A stretch of DNA of 22,393 nt, from positions 1 to 22,393 of IMG/VR virus record IMGVR_UViG_3300046001_001247. The stretch is one strand, 5' to 3'. Under the pieces are notes generated by a model. The model did no database searches. It had not been told where the DNA came from and saw only the letters and a list, made by a program, of their open reading frames with translations. The translations under genes were made by a program, and so were the position numbers. Positions 15,821 to 22,372 of this stretch are shown here, piece after piece. This stretch comes from a virus. How positions within the stretch are numbered: position 1 is the stretch's first letter; every line of letters begins with the position of its first letter.

Positions 15821-18099
15821 TGGAATTTCAGAGCGCAATAGATTTTTTGTCAGGAACGAAAAAGCCAAAAGTCGAAGGCGGCTTTGATTCCGCATTACAG
15901 TTTTTAGAAGGATTGTCTGCACCACCTGTTGCGCCATTAACGCCACAACAAGCGCAAGCGCAATTTGCCCAAATCCCGTATCAAGCGGGAAATGCGCCAC
16001 CAGTTCAAGCCCCACAAGCACCGCAAGGTAATGTTGTGCAACGTGCGATTGCACCTGCTGCGTCATTCCTTGATGTAACTTTGGGCGGTGTTGCACCTGG
16101 CATTATTGCGCCTGTCACTTACGCAGGATCACGGGCATTTGGTGCGACTCCAGAACAAGCTACGGCATCATCACAAGCGGCTGCTGCGCCATTTGTAGAC
16201 CCGTTTGGCAAGGCATTGGGCATTACAGGGTTGCCACAGTACAAAGGCGAAGCAACCCGTCAGATCATGGATTTCGTCGGTGCGAACATGGGCAAAGGTG
16301 CTGCATGGATTTCGCAGCAAACCGGACTTCCTGCGGCTGATATTGAAAACATGATGCAAACCTTATCGGCTGGCGGTGGTGTAGCGGCAAGTCGAGCATT
16401 GGCAGGTCGTATGGGTGTTAGCCCAGCGGTTAGTCAGGTTCAGGATCAATTTAAACAAGCCCAAGCTGCTAGAGGTCGAGTTGAACCAGTAATGACTCCC
16501 GAAATGGCGGGGGCGGTTACACCTGAAACAGTAGCGGCTGTGACTCCTGAAGTTGCGCCTGTTGTTACACCTGAAGGTCAATTAGTAGTGTCGAAAGCAC
16601 CAGGCATCGAGGTTTCGTACATTGAACCTACGCCTGTTGCGCCACCAAATACACCGTTTATCACAAGTCCGTTGCAAGAGCGTATTGCGCCGACTTCAAC
16701 GACAACACCCCGTCCGACAATTGACAATCCCTTTGTCGAGCCAATGTATGCCAAAACGGGAAAATTGCCTGTTGAAGAACAGTTATATCGGGTTGAAACT
16801 GTTAAAGAGTTAGGCGTACCAACAATTCGTGAAGGCACTCGAACTGGTGACGGGTTTAAGACTGCTGACGAATACGTTACGGCAAAGACTAGCGGCCCGA
16901 ATAAAGACCTATTCAATCAACAGATTGCTACCGAACAACAAGCGTTGCGAAACTATGCAAACGGCATTGTTGAAAAGACGGGCGGCAGTGTTGGATTGGA
17001 TGAGAACGCTTTATACAATCGTGGACAATCTATTGCACAACCATTTGATGCGTTTAAGAATCTGCTAACAGAGCAAATGCGTAATGCTTATGGCGCAGCA
17101 AAAGAAGTTGCAGCCGACGCACCAGCGGTTCAGCCTGAAACATTCCAAAAGTTTTTGAATACAAACTCAAACTTTGTGGTGAATGACAGCTTTAAGTCTT
17201 TGCGAAACGGTATTAAGTCGCATTTGACAGAGCAGGGTTTGGTTAACAAAGATGGCAGCATTAAGCCAATGACTGTTGACCAATCCGAAATGCTTAGACA
17301 ATACATTAACTCGAACTGGAATCGTGACCGCTCTGGGATTATCCACAAGCTGACAGATTCTATTGATAATGATGTAACAAGAGTAGCTGGTGCTGACATT
17401 TACGAAGCAGCCCGTGGTATTCGTACCAAGATGGCAAACCTATTGGAAGACCCAGTAGGAGTGTCTAAGATCATGGACTACGATCCAAAGACTCCAATCA
17501 ATCGTTCTACGGCTTTCCCTGACATTCCGAAAGCTGTTGAAAAAATGACACCGGATCAGCAAGCACATTTGATTAAAGTGCTGCAAGATATGCCGCCTGA
17601 GTTACAGCCGCAAGCTCAAAAAGCTATTGCCGAAATAAAATCACAGTTTGCAAACCGTATTTCTGAAATCGGTGGCAAGGGTGAGTTTTGGAACGCACCA
17701 GCGGTTAGTAAGTATTTGAAAGACAACAACCGATCCTTGCGTATCCTAACTGGTGATCCAGAAATGGCAAGAGCGTTGACTGTCTTAAATGACGGTGGAC
17801 ATTTTCTAAGAATGGATAACGGCTATAAGGGTGCTGCAATCCAGTTTAAGAATATGTACGACAATCCATTGATTAGCGGCACAGCTCAGGCGTTAGGCGG
17901 TGCTGTTGGTGGTGGCATTGCGTTCGGAATGGGTGGTGGCGGTGCTGTAGGGGCTACCCTTGCACCATTTGGTGCGGCCTATGGTCGAGGCGTTGCGGCT
18001 GGTAAAGTAGAACGGGCAGCAGCTCGCAGTTCAGCTCGGAAAGGTCAAGAAAGTTTGCAACCAATTCAAGACGTTTTGAAACGATTAGAGAAAAAGTAA
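15820..18099 (+). CDS. Ejection-type protein 3 (largest)
   Basis: This 759-residue protein begins in a TAATG overlap. Two similar motifs open it: FQSAIDFLSG (residues 3-12) and FDSALQFLEG (22-31). A Pro/Ala/Gln stretch (32-70), a Gly/Ala-rich helical region (80-205) and four TPE units exactly eight residues apart (T226, T234, T242, T250) follow. The rest to about 680 is mainly helical, with MTPDQQAHLIKVLQDMP and ALTVLNDGGHFLRMDNGYKG. Residues 687-722 form a Gly/Ala-rich hydrophobic stretch that could insert into a membrane, then a basic end. A large late protein ending in a membrane-active segment fits the gp16-like ejection role. No lytic transglycosylase motif is visible. The assignment rests on context. 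Confidence 0.6.
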   Translation: MEFQSAIDFLSGTKKPKVEGGFDSALQFLEGLSAPPVAPLTPQQAQAQFAQIPYQAGNAPPVQAPQAPQGNVVQRAIAPAASFLDVTLGGVAPGIIAPVTYAGSRAFGATPEQATASSQAAAAPFVDPFGKALGITGLPQYKGEATRQIMDFVGANMGKGAAWISQQTGLPAADIENMMQTLSAGGGVAASRALAGRMGVSPAVSQVQDQFKQAQAARGRVEPVMTPEMAGAVTPETVAAVTPEVAPVVTPEGQLVVSKAPGIEVSYIEPTPVAPPNTPFITSPLQERIAPTSTTTPRPTIDNPFVEPMYAKTGKLPVEEQLYRVETVKELGVPTIREGTRTGDGFKTADEYVTAKTSGPNKDLFNQQIATEQQALRNYANGIVEKTGGSVGLDENALYNRGQSIAQPFDAFKNLLTEQMRNAYGAAKEVAADAPAVQPETFQKFLNTNSNFVVNDSFKSLRNGIKSHLTEQGLVNKDGSIKPMTVDQSEMLRQYINSNWNRDRSGIIHKLTDSIDNDVTRVAGADIYEAARGIRTKMANLLEDPVGVSKIMDYDPKTPINRSTAFPDIPKAVEKMTPDQQAHLIKVLQDMPPELQPQAQKAIAEIKSQFANRISEIGGKGEFWNAPAVSKYLKDNNRSLRILTGDPEMARALTVLNDGGHFLRMDNGYKGAAIQFKNMYDNPLISGTAQALGGAVGGGIAFGMGGGGAVGATLAPFGAAYGRGVAAGKVERAAARSSARKGQESLQPIQDVLKRLEKK

Positions 18100-18321
18100 A
18101 TGGATTCACAAATGTTATTTAATATTGTGATTGGTTTAGCTTCTTTTTTTGGTGGCTGGGTGCTAAACAACATCACTAAATCTATTGATCGTTTGGATGA
18201 TGATGTGCGTAAGTTACCAATGACTTATGTATCTAAAGACGAATATCATCGTGACATTGCTGAGATTAAAACCATGCTTGGCAAGATTTTTGATAAGCTA
18301 GATAACAAGGTTGACAAGTAA
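18100..18321 (+). CDS. Small single-span membrane protein with coiled-coil tail
   Basis: This 73-residue protein starts immediately after the previous stop (TAAATG). Residues 5-24 are a hydrophobic span (LFNIVIGLASFFGGWVLNN). The rest is charged and helical (TKSIDRLDDDVRKLP, YVSKDEYHRDIAEIKTMLGKI, DKLDNKVDK). The N-terminal anchor plus coiled coil is compatible with an inner-membrane spanin or with a lysis accessory, but no matching outer-membrane lipoprotein is visible. Function unknown. Its stop overlaps the next ATG by one base. Confidence 0.65.
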   Translation: MDSQMLFNIVIGLASFFGGWVLNNITKSIDRLDDDVRKLPMTYVSKDEYHRDIAEIKTMLGKIFDKLDNKVDK

Positions 18322-18995
18322 TGGTGGCGGCTAAAAAAATAGTTGCTAAGAAAGCACCGATTAGAAAAGCACCAGTTAAGAGAGTCAATCCTATTCAAAA
18401 GCAGGACATGACGGACAAGATTCTTGACCTTATTAAGTGGGTGGATAACCCGTTTAAACTTGTTTCCGTCATTTTGCTGTCAACGATTGCTTTCACCGGA
18501 TACTTTGCTTGGGACAGCCGTCAGGTTATCTTGGCTGCAATTAAGTCAAACAGCTCGATGCCGCAACTTAAAGAGCACGAACAGTTGCTTCCACTGGCAA
18601 ACGCTTTGGTTAAAGAGATAAACGCTGTCGGGGTTGTTGTTAACAAGGTAAATCTTGCAACAAACTCACGCACAACAGTATTAGCCATTGCTAACGGTGA
18701 GCGCAATCACAAGCTCGAAGGTTTAACAGTCAGCCTGTTTGCCGCCAGCCCTGAGCGCAATGCAGATGTAGTCTCAATGCTAAATAACGAAGTGGCGTGT
18801 AAGCCGTTTGAATCGTCTAGCCCAGTCGGTGAATGGGCAAAGTTGATGGGCGTTACTTATATGTGCAGGGCTTCAATACCTAACGAGATTGGCAAGTTTG
18901 CTGGGTACATTGCTGTAGGCTTTAAGTCTGAACCACGGGATTTAATATCCGTTAAGACCCGAATGATATTAGCCGCATCGGAGATGGACAAATGA
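18321..18995 (+). CDS. Membrane-anchored protein with Lys/Ala/Pro-rich N-terminus, unknown function
   Basis: This 224-residue protein opens with a strongly basic Lys-Ala-Pro tail (residues 1-22). A single hydrophobic span follows at about 47-64 (LVSVILLSTIAFTGYFAW), then a soluble domain to the end. By the positive-inside rule the basic tail is cytoplasmic and the domain periplasmic. The domain has a mixed alpha/beta character (ALVKEINAVGVVVNKVN, TTVLAIANGE, FAGYIAVGFKSEPRD) that looks loosely GAF- or PAS-like. It has exactly two Cys, C160 and C182, which could form a disulfide in the periplasm. It lies between ejection and holin genes. I do not recognise a family. A spanin-like role or a superinfection-related role is possible. 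Confidence 0.6.
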   Translation: MVAAKKIVAKKAPIRKAPVKRVNPIQKQDMTDKILDLIKWVDNPFKLVSVILLSTIAFTGYFAWDSRQVILAAIKSNSSMPQLKEHEQLLPLANALVKEINAVGVVVNKVNLATNSRTTVLAIANGERNHKLEGLTVSLFAASPERNADVVSMLNNEVACKPFESSSPVGEWAKLMGVTYMCRASIPNEIGKFAGYIAVGFKSEPRDLISVKTRMILAASEMDK

Positions 18996-19078
18996 AAGCA
19001 AAATGGGAAACATTTAAGGCTTGGTGTATTGCCAAGTGGACAGCAACTAAAGCATGGTTTTCAGGCGTGAGGTTCTAA
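18992..19078 (+). CDS. 28-residue Trp-rich cationic peptide
   Basis: The ATG at 18992 overlaps the stop of the preceding gene in ATGA, and the TAA at 19076-19078 ends one base before the holin ATG, so the frame fills the gap between the two genes exactly. The peptide has four Trp (5, 11, 16, 22), five Lys, one Arg, one Glu and one Cys, and consists mostly of two 11-residue units: KWETFKAWCIA at 4-14 and KWTATKAWFSG at 15-25. It would form an amphipathic cationic helix. The holin ribosome site (GAGG, 19069-19072) lies inside it. Perfect fit between neighbours supports translation, probably by coupling. A role in lysis timing or membrane action is inference. Confidence 0.55.
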   Translation: MKAKWETFKAWCIAKWTATKAWFSGVRF

Positions 19079-19079
19079 T

Positions 19080-19511
19080 ATGTTACCGATAATGGATATT
19101 CTTGGCATCGGCATGAAGGTGCTAGACAAGTTTTTTCCTGATCCTGAGCAAAAAGCAAAAGCACAGCTAGAACTGATGCAGATGCAGCAAAACGGCGAAC
19201 TTGCCAAGATGCAAGCCGATATGCAAGAGCAAGGCGAGTTAACCAAGCGTCAAGAAAACGACATGAAGTCAGATTCTTGGTTGAGCAAGAACATTCGCCC
19301 GATGACGTTGATTGCGATTCTTGCTGGCTACTTTACGTTCGCTATGATGTCTGCCTTTGATATGGAAACTAACAGGGCGTATGTCGAACTGCTTGGGCAA
19401 TGGGGTATGTTAATTATGTCTTTTTACTTTGGTGGCAGGACGTTGGAAAAGATTATTGACATGAAATCTAAAGAAAAAATTACTGAAGCGGAGATTAAAA
19501 ATGCAAAGTAA
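19080..19511 (+). CDS. Holin, GTA_holin_3TM-like
   Basis: This 143-residue protein sits directly before the endolysin. An N-terminal amphipathic region (MDILGIGMKVLDKFFPDPEQ) leads to a Gln/Met/Glu-rich coiled coil (24-60). The family-typical DSWLSKNIRPMTL follows, then two hydrophobic spans at about 75-93 and 101-118, and a charged tail. This matches the holin family found with gene-transfer agents and many proteobacterial phages, which forms lesions that let the endolysin reach the cell wall. GAGG lies seven bases before the ATG at 19080. An in-frame ATG at 19092 could give a shorter second product, as in dual-start holins, but its own ribosome site is poor. The gene overlaps the endolysin by 11 bases. 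Confidence 0.8.
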   Translation: MLPIMDILGIGMKVLDKFFPDPEQKAKAQLELMQMQQNGELAKMQADMQEQGELTKRQENDMKSDSWLSKNIRPMTLIAILAGYFTFAMMSAFDMETNRAYVELLGQWGMLIMSFYFGGRTLEKIIDMKSKEKITEAEIKNAK

Positions 19512-20013
19512 CTGGGACAACGCTTTTAAAATGATGCTTGCCTCGGAAGGCGGTTATGTTAACCATCCGTCTGATCCAGGCGGCATGACCAATCTCGGCG
19601 TGACCAAGCGGGTCTGGGAAGAATGGGTTGGGCGTGAATCAAACGAAAAAGAAATGCGTTCGCTGACTCCTGAGATGGTTGAACCGCTCTATAAGCGTAA
19701 ATTCTGGGATGCTTGCAAATGCGATGATTTGCCGTCTGGAATTGATTACTTGGTGTTTGATTTCGCTGTCAACGCTGGCTGTGGGCGTAGCGCAAAGATT
19801 CTACAGACTGCCGTTGGTGTAACGCCTGATGGTGGGATAGGGCCAATGACTTTAGCCGCTGTAAAAGCTATCCCTGAAGCCGAGCTGATTGAGAAGTTTA
19901 GCCAAGCCAAAGAGGACTTTTACCGCAGCTTAAACACCTTTGAAACTTTTGGCAAAGGCTGGCTAAACCGTGTCGCTGCGGTAAAAGGTAAAGCAACGTC
20001 TATGCTTACTTAG
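19501..20013 (+). CDS. Endolysin, glycoside hydrolase family 108 with PG-binding domain
   Basis: This 170-residue enzyme cleaves the glycan strands of peptidoglycan. Residues 7-92 form the GH108 domain, with the signature SEGGYVNHPSDPGGMTNLGVT; the catalytic Glu is E16. FDFAVNAGCGRSAKILQTAVG leads into the C-terminal peptidoglycan-binding domain (about 95-165), which contains GVTPDGGIGPMTL. Length is normal for the family. There is no signal peptide or membrane anchor, so release depends on the holin encoded just upstream. GGAG lies seven bases before the ATG. The last bases overlap a small gene on the opposite strand. Confidence 0.92.
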   Translation: MQSNWDNAFKMMLASEGGYVNHPSDPGGMTNLGVTKRVWEEWVGRESNEKEMRSLTPEMVEPLYKRKFWDACKCDDLPSGIDYLVFDFAVNAGCGRSAKILQTAVGVTPDGGIGPMTLAAVKAIPEAELIEKFSQAKEDFYRSLNTFETFGKGWLNRVAAVKGKATSMLT

Positions 20014-20155
20014 AATTTAATGTGCTTGGTGGGATAAATCCAAACCGCTTAAAAGTTTCAGCAATGTTTGTAGACGCTGAAGGAATGTATTTCCAATTGG
20101 GATCATTCATTAACGGACATGGCAATTTAGGTTTTTCTGTTAATTCGTAGCTCAT
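20006..20155 (-). CDS. Small phage protein, 49 residues, unknown function
   Basis: On the reverse strand, an ATG at 20155-20153 opens a 49-codon frame that ends in TAA at 20008-20006. The start has a perfect AAAGGAT ribosome site five bases upstream and overlaps the stop of the preceding leftward gene (ATGA). The protein contains CPLMNDPNWKYIPSASTNIAETFKRFG, given here in outline only: a short Cys-Pro turn, a Trp-x-Tyr motif and a Thr-Asn-Ile-x-x-Thr-Phe helix, a pattern shared by small phage proteins I have seen in this position. It converges with the endolysin and the two coding regions overlap by eight bases. Confidence 0.7.
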   Translation of the reverse strand: MSYELTEKPKLPCPLMNDPNWKYIPSASTNIAETFKRFGFIPPSTLNSK

Positions 20156-20352
20156 TTTTTATCCTTTATTAAATAGTACCGAGCAAAGCGCACTTCACCA
20201 TCATCTATCATCCAGGTCACAATGTTGTGGCCTCTTTGCTTTAGTTTAAACACAATGTCGGCAAGTCGTGTCGCATGGTAAAGCGTGATGGCCTCCCAAG
20301 AAGTAATAGGTTTCTTTTTAAGGTGCGCTAATACTTTGTCAGTTTTAGTCAT
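20152..20352 (-). CDS. Helix-turn-helix protein
   Basis: This 66-residue protein has the pattern TDKVLAHLKKKPITSWEAI, then LYHATRLADIVFKLKQRGHNI and a beta hairpin with GEVRFARYYL. It fits a small winged helix-turn-helix domain common among phage-encoded proteins (helix-turn-helix domain family of the HTH_39 type). It probably binds DNA and may regulate neighbouring leftward genes, but no operator can be picked out. The start overlaps the stop of the upstream gene (TGA at 20351-20349), with TGGAT just upstream. The stop overlaps the next gene's ATG. Confidence 0.75.
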   Translation of the reverse strand: MTKTDKVLAHLKKKPITSWEAITLYHATRLADIVFKLKQRGHNIVTWMIDDGEVRFARYYLIKDKK

Positions 20353-20471
20353 TTTGTAATCCAGTACATAAGTGGAAGAAAACCAAACACAGCAAACAAC
20401 ACGATTGCGCCAAGCACATAACCCTCAAGCGGTATGCGCTGATCTTCAGGTTTGTATTTTAAATATTTCAC
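20349..20471 (-). CDS. Small single-span membrane protein, GTG start
   Basis: A GTG at 20471-20469 begins a 40-residue frame that overlaps the upstream stop in a GTGA, with GAGGGG about ten bases before. This coupling decides the start over an in-frame GTG at 20480. Residues 1-18 are charged (KYLKYKPEDQRIPLEG). The remainder is one hydrophobic span (YVLGAIVLFAVFGFLPLMYW), then a short basic end. No function can be assigned. It is well supported as coding because it closes the gap between two genes exactly on both sides. Confidence 0.6.
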   Translation of the reverse strand: MKYLKYKPEDQRIPLEGYVLGAIVLFAVFGFLPLMYWITK

Positions 20472-20704
20472 GGAAGCCACCCCTCGATTTCATCTTCTAA
20501 TTCTTTGACTAGTTCTGCATATTTTGGGTCTTTGCGATTACGCACGATCATCATCACGATGTTGTACATAGCGTCACCGGATTCGATGCGTTTGTACCAA
20601 TCCAACCAATGCAGACCGTCTTTGTCGATCCCGCTGAACTGGATCACATCCATCACATCGTCAACGTCTTTTGTGTATATGTTGAAGCGTTCGTCATCAT
20701 CCAT
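20468..20704 (-). CDS. Small acidic protein, 78 residues, unknown function
   Basis: The ATG at 20704 has AGG eight bases upstream; a GTG at 20713 would add only three residues. The 78-residue protein is strongly acidic and helical, with MDDDERFN at the start, a His-Trp-Leu-Asp-Trp-Tyr patch in the middle, and a Glu-rich end (KYAELVKELEDEIEGWLP). No family recognised. It is the first gene after the 174-base gap with a possible promoter, so it may lead the short leftward cluster of four small genes. Acidic small phage proteins are often inhibitors of host nucleic-acid-binding proteins, but nothing here shows that. Confidence 0.65.
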   Translation of the reverse strand: MDDDERFNIYTKDVDDVMDVIQFSGIDKDGLHWLDWYKRIESGDAMYNIVMMIVRNRKDPKYAELVKELEDEIEGWLP

Positions 20705-20748
20705 TTTATGCACCTGTATGTAGTTAATGGCGTTGTTGCCATATAGAA

Positions 20749-20777
20749 ATATTAAGCTGTCTTAACAATACAATCAA
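20749..20777 (-). promoter_or_regulatory. Possible leftward promoter
   Basis: Read on the reverse strand, TTGATT (plus 20772-20777) and TAATAT (plus 20749-20754) are separated by 17 bases. Each hexamer matches four of six consensus positions and the region is AT-rich. Transcription would begin near 20742, about 40 bases before the ATG at 20704. An alternative pairing (TTGTTA with TATATG) overlaps it. The match is modest. Confidence 0.3.
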
Positions 20778-20824
20778 GCAATATTACTAGGTGTTTTCCC
20801 TAAGTGTTGTATTTTTGTTGGGGG

Positions 20825-20873
20825 TGCGGGTACTCGCCGAACAAGGAGTGGAGGGACACTAGCTTTCCCCGCA
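20825..20873. other. GC-rich structured element in the intergenic gap
   Basis: TGCGGG at 20825-20830 can pair with CCCGCA at 20868-20873. Inside, ACTC (20832-20835) can pair with GAGT (20846-20849), and AGTG (20847-20850) with CACT (20857-20860) as an alternative. The element is markedly richer in GC than the AT-rich sequence on both sides and is not coding on either strand as far as I can see. It could be an RNA structure, a protein-binding site or a terminator-like element. No T-run is placed correctly for an intrinsic terminator on the leftward strand. Confidence 0.3.
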
Positions 20874-20878
20874 ATTGA

Positions 20879-21613
20879 TTATAGGTTGTTTTTAATTGTG
20901 TAAAACAATAATAAACATTCAAAACAATGCCAGGCTTTGTCTAGATCATCCTCGCTATGCTCAATGACTTTTACATCACCATCGACTGTGAAAAAGACAT
21001 TAGCGCAACGAGCTGTAGGTTTGCCAATACCTTGACGGTAAGCCGCCAGTTGCATGATCTGCTCAAAATACGGCGCCACCTTGTCGAGATTGTCTTTGCT
21101 CTTAAAGTCTATAACGATGTTAGAGCCGCTTAAATCAACTTTGCCACCAAACCCTTGAGGATGTGCAAAAGACGCTTCAGCCGTCCATTCCTGCGTTCCA
21201 AAGTGCTCTGTGATGGCCTTGTCTACTTCGGCAACATAAACTGGATAGTCAGCATCTTGACCGCTATAGAATTGCTCAAGCACCCCGTGCATCATTGTGC
21301 CTCTGTCCATAGCGTCACGGCCCGTAGACTTGGAATCGGTCATAACCCGTTCTAACCAAGATTCCTCGGATTCGTTCTCACGCCTGGGCAATGTCAGAGC
21401 AGCCAGTAAGACTTGAGTTTGCAACCAAGTGTTAAGCCCAGGCTTGGCAATAAGCCCCAAAATTGTGGTCACGCTTGGTTTTAGCCCAAGTTCTCTTGCG
21501 TCTTTAACCGTTGTATTGCGCTCTTTGCCATTTTTACCAATGATCCGGTAAGCTGGGCTACCGTCTGGTGCATACCAATGGCCCGACTCTGAATCTGCTG
21601 ATTTAATAATCAT
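20879..21613 (-). CDS. PD-(D/E)XK nuclease, RecB/exonuclease-like
   Basis: This 244-residue protein matches the PD-(D/E)XK nuclease superfamily, which includes RecB-type and phage recombination exonucleases. A leading segment (KPSVTTILGLIAKPGLNTW) precedes RGTMMHGVLEQFY (G105, H109, E113). The active-site core follows: E146, GGKVD with D160, and VIDFKSK with D169 and K171. QIMQLAAYRQG (Q185, Q188, Y192) is the trailing motif of RecB-like nucleases. All key residues are present, so it should be active with a divalent metal. It probably processes double-stranded DNA ends in replication or recombination. No iron-sulfur Cys cluster is evident. It overlaps the upstream stop in ATGA, with GAGGG as ribosome site. 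Confidence 0.8.
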   Translation of the reverse strand: MIIKSADSESGHWYAPDGSPAYRIIGKNGKERNTTVKDARELGLKPSVTTILGLIAKPGLNTWLQTQVLLAALTLPRRENESEESWLERVMTDSKSTGRDAMDRGTMMHGVLEQFYSGQDADYPVYVAEVDKAITEHFGTQEWTAEASFAHPQGFGGKVDLSGSNIVIDFKSKDNLDKVAPYFEQIMQLAAYRQGIGKPTARCANVFFTVDGDVKVIEHSEDDLDKAWHCFECLLLFYTIKNNL

Positions 21614-21807
21614 GCTTCCCTCGCTTTTAAAAGAGCATCGGCAACTTTATAAGACCATGCTGCAACTTCATCAAGGGTCATTGATGCTTTGCTGTATCCC
21701 ATGTATCCCTGCATAGCTGCTGACGCAAAGTAATCTCGCAATGACATACCATGAGCCATATTGTCTGTTTCAATCCACGTTGGGAAAGCTGGTTGGGTAA
21801 TTTTCAT
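21610..21807 (-). CDS. Small conserved phage protein with SLRDYFA motif
   Basis: This 65-residue protein carries HGMSLRDYFASAAMQGYMG and ends with YKVADALLKAREA. The MSLRDYFA and ADA(M/L)L-x-AR blocks are found in a widespread small phage protein whose function is unknown. The start overlaps the stop of the preceding gene in ATGA and has AAAGG seven bases upstream. It lies directly before the nuclease gene and is translationally coupled to it. A role beside the nuclease is possible from position only. Confidence 0.7.
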   Translation of the reverse strand: MKITQPAFPTWIETDNMAHGMSLRDYFASAAMQGYMGYSKASMTLDEVAAWSYKVADALLKAREA

Positions 21808-21944
21808 TTTTGCACCTTTGCTAGTTGTTTGAGCATCTCAATGGCATCTTGCAAATCTTGCATGGCTCTAGCGTCAAGAACCATGCCCTCGTACCACTGT
21901 TGAAGCCGCCAAGAAATTAAGATTGCTTCCTCATTTTTGTTCAT
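21804..21944 (-). CDS. Small helical protein, 46 residues, unknown function
   Basis: A reverse-strand ATG at 21944-21942 overlaps the stop of the HNH gene in ATGA, and its TGA overlaps the next ATG, so it bridges two genes without a gap. The 46 residues are almost entirely helical (NEEAILISWRLQQWYEGM, DLQDAIEMLKQLAKVQK). No transmembrane span, no known motif. Its own ribosome site is weak, so translation probably depends on coupling. Confidence 0.6.
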   Translation of the reverse strand: MNKNEEAILISWRLQQWYEGMVLDARAMQDLQDAIEMLKQLAKVQK

Positions 21945-22372
21945 GTCAAAACCATTTCTTTATGGCGTTGTTTATGGCATGGCTGACATAACCACATAAC
22001 ATCCAAAGGCTTGTTGTAATCTTCGTGGTGTGCGAGGCTTTTGAGTTCACCACATCGAACACAGGGCATTGGGCTAAGTTCATTGTTTCTAATAGCCTTA
22101 GCGACTGCGTTATGGCATTTTGATCTACGTTTGTCTGCCAACCGCCATTCTTGATTAACCCGCAATGCCAACTTAATTCTGTCTGGCAATTTTGCTCTGC
22201 GTTTGTCATATTCCCTCACCTTTTCAATGTTTTTTAACCTATGCTCAAGTGCATCTTTTTTGTTGCACTCTTTGCATTTGTTTAAATGACCGTCAGCCAT
22301 TGCGCTGTGTTTGTAAAACTCATCCAATAACTTGACGGTCTGGCATTTAAAACACGTTTTAGAACGAATCAT
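21941..22372 (-). CDS. HNH endonuclease-like protein with extra zinc finger
   Basis: This 143-residue protein has two Cys-rich parts. The N-terminal CFKC (7, 10) and CKEC (33, 36) make a likely zinc finger. The C-terminal part carries CVRCG (104, 107), LAHHEDYNKPLDVMWLC (H115, H116, N120, C129) and PCHKQRH (C132, H133, H137), the pattern of phage HNH domains. The middle is basic and helical (HRLKNIEKVREYDKRRA) and should hold DNA. HNH proteins can be free-standing homing nucleases or aid packaging or replication. Its place at the head of a coupled operon, rather than within a gene, favours a working phage function. AAAGGAG at 22379-22385 lies six bases upstream of the ATG. Confidence 0.75.
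   Translation of the reverse strand: MIRSKTCFKCQTVKLLDEFYKHSAMADGHLNKCKECNKKDALEHRLKNIEKVREYDKRRAKLPDRIKLALRVNQEWRLADKRRSKCHNAVAKAIRNNELSPMPCVRCGELKSLAHHEDYNKPLDVMWLCQPCHKQRHKEMVLT

Noticed and set aside
18060-18105. Programmed frameshift from the last ejection-type gene into the small membrane protein gene
   Set aside because: The A-rich run before the stop has only five A and does not make a standard slippery heptamer; TAAATG re-initiation explains the junction.
13691-19078. Common origin of the 11-residue repeats in the ejection-type protein and in the Trp-rich peptide
   Set aside because: Only the period is shared; the residues (LGYGQ versus KWxxxKAW) have nothing in common, so the match is probably coincidence.
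20825-20873. GC-rich intergenic element considered as a tRNA gene
   Set aside because: No acceptor stem, T-arm or anticodon arm of tRNA form can be drawn.
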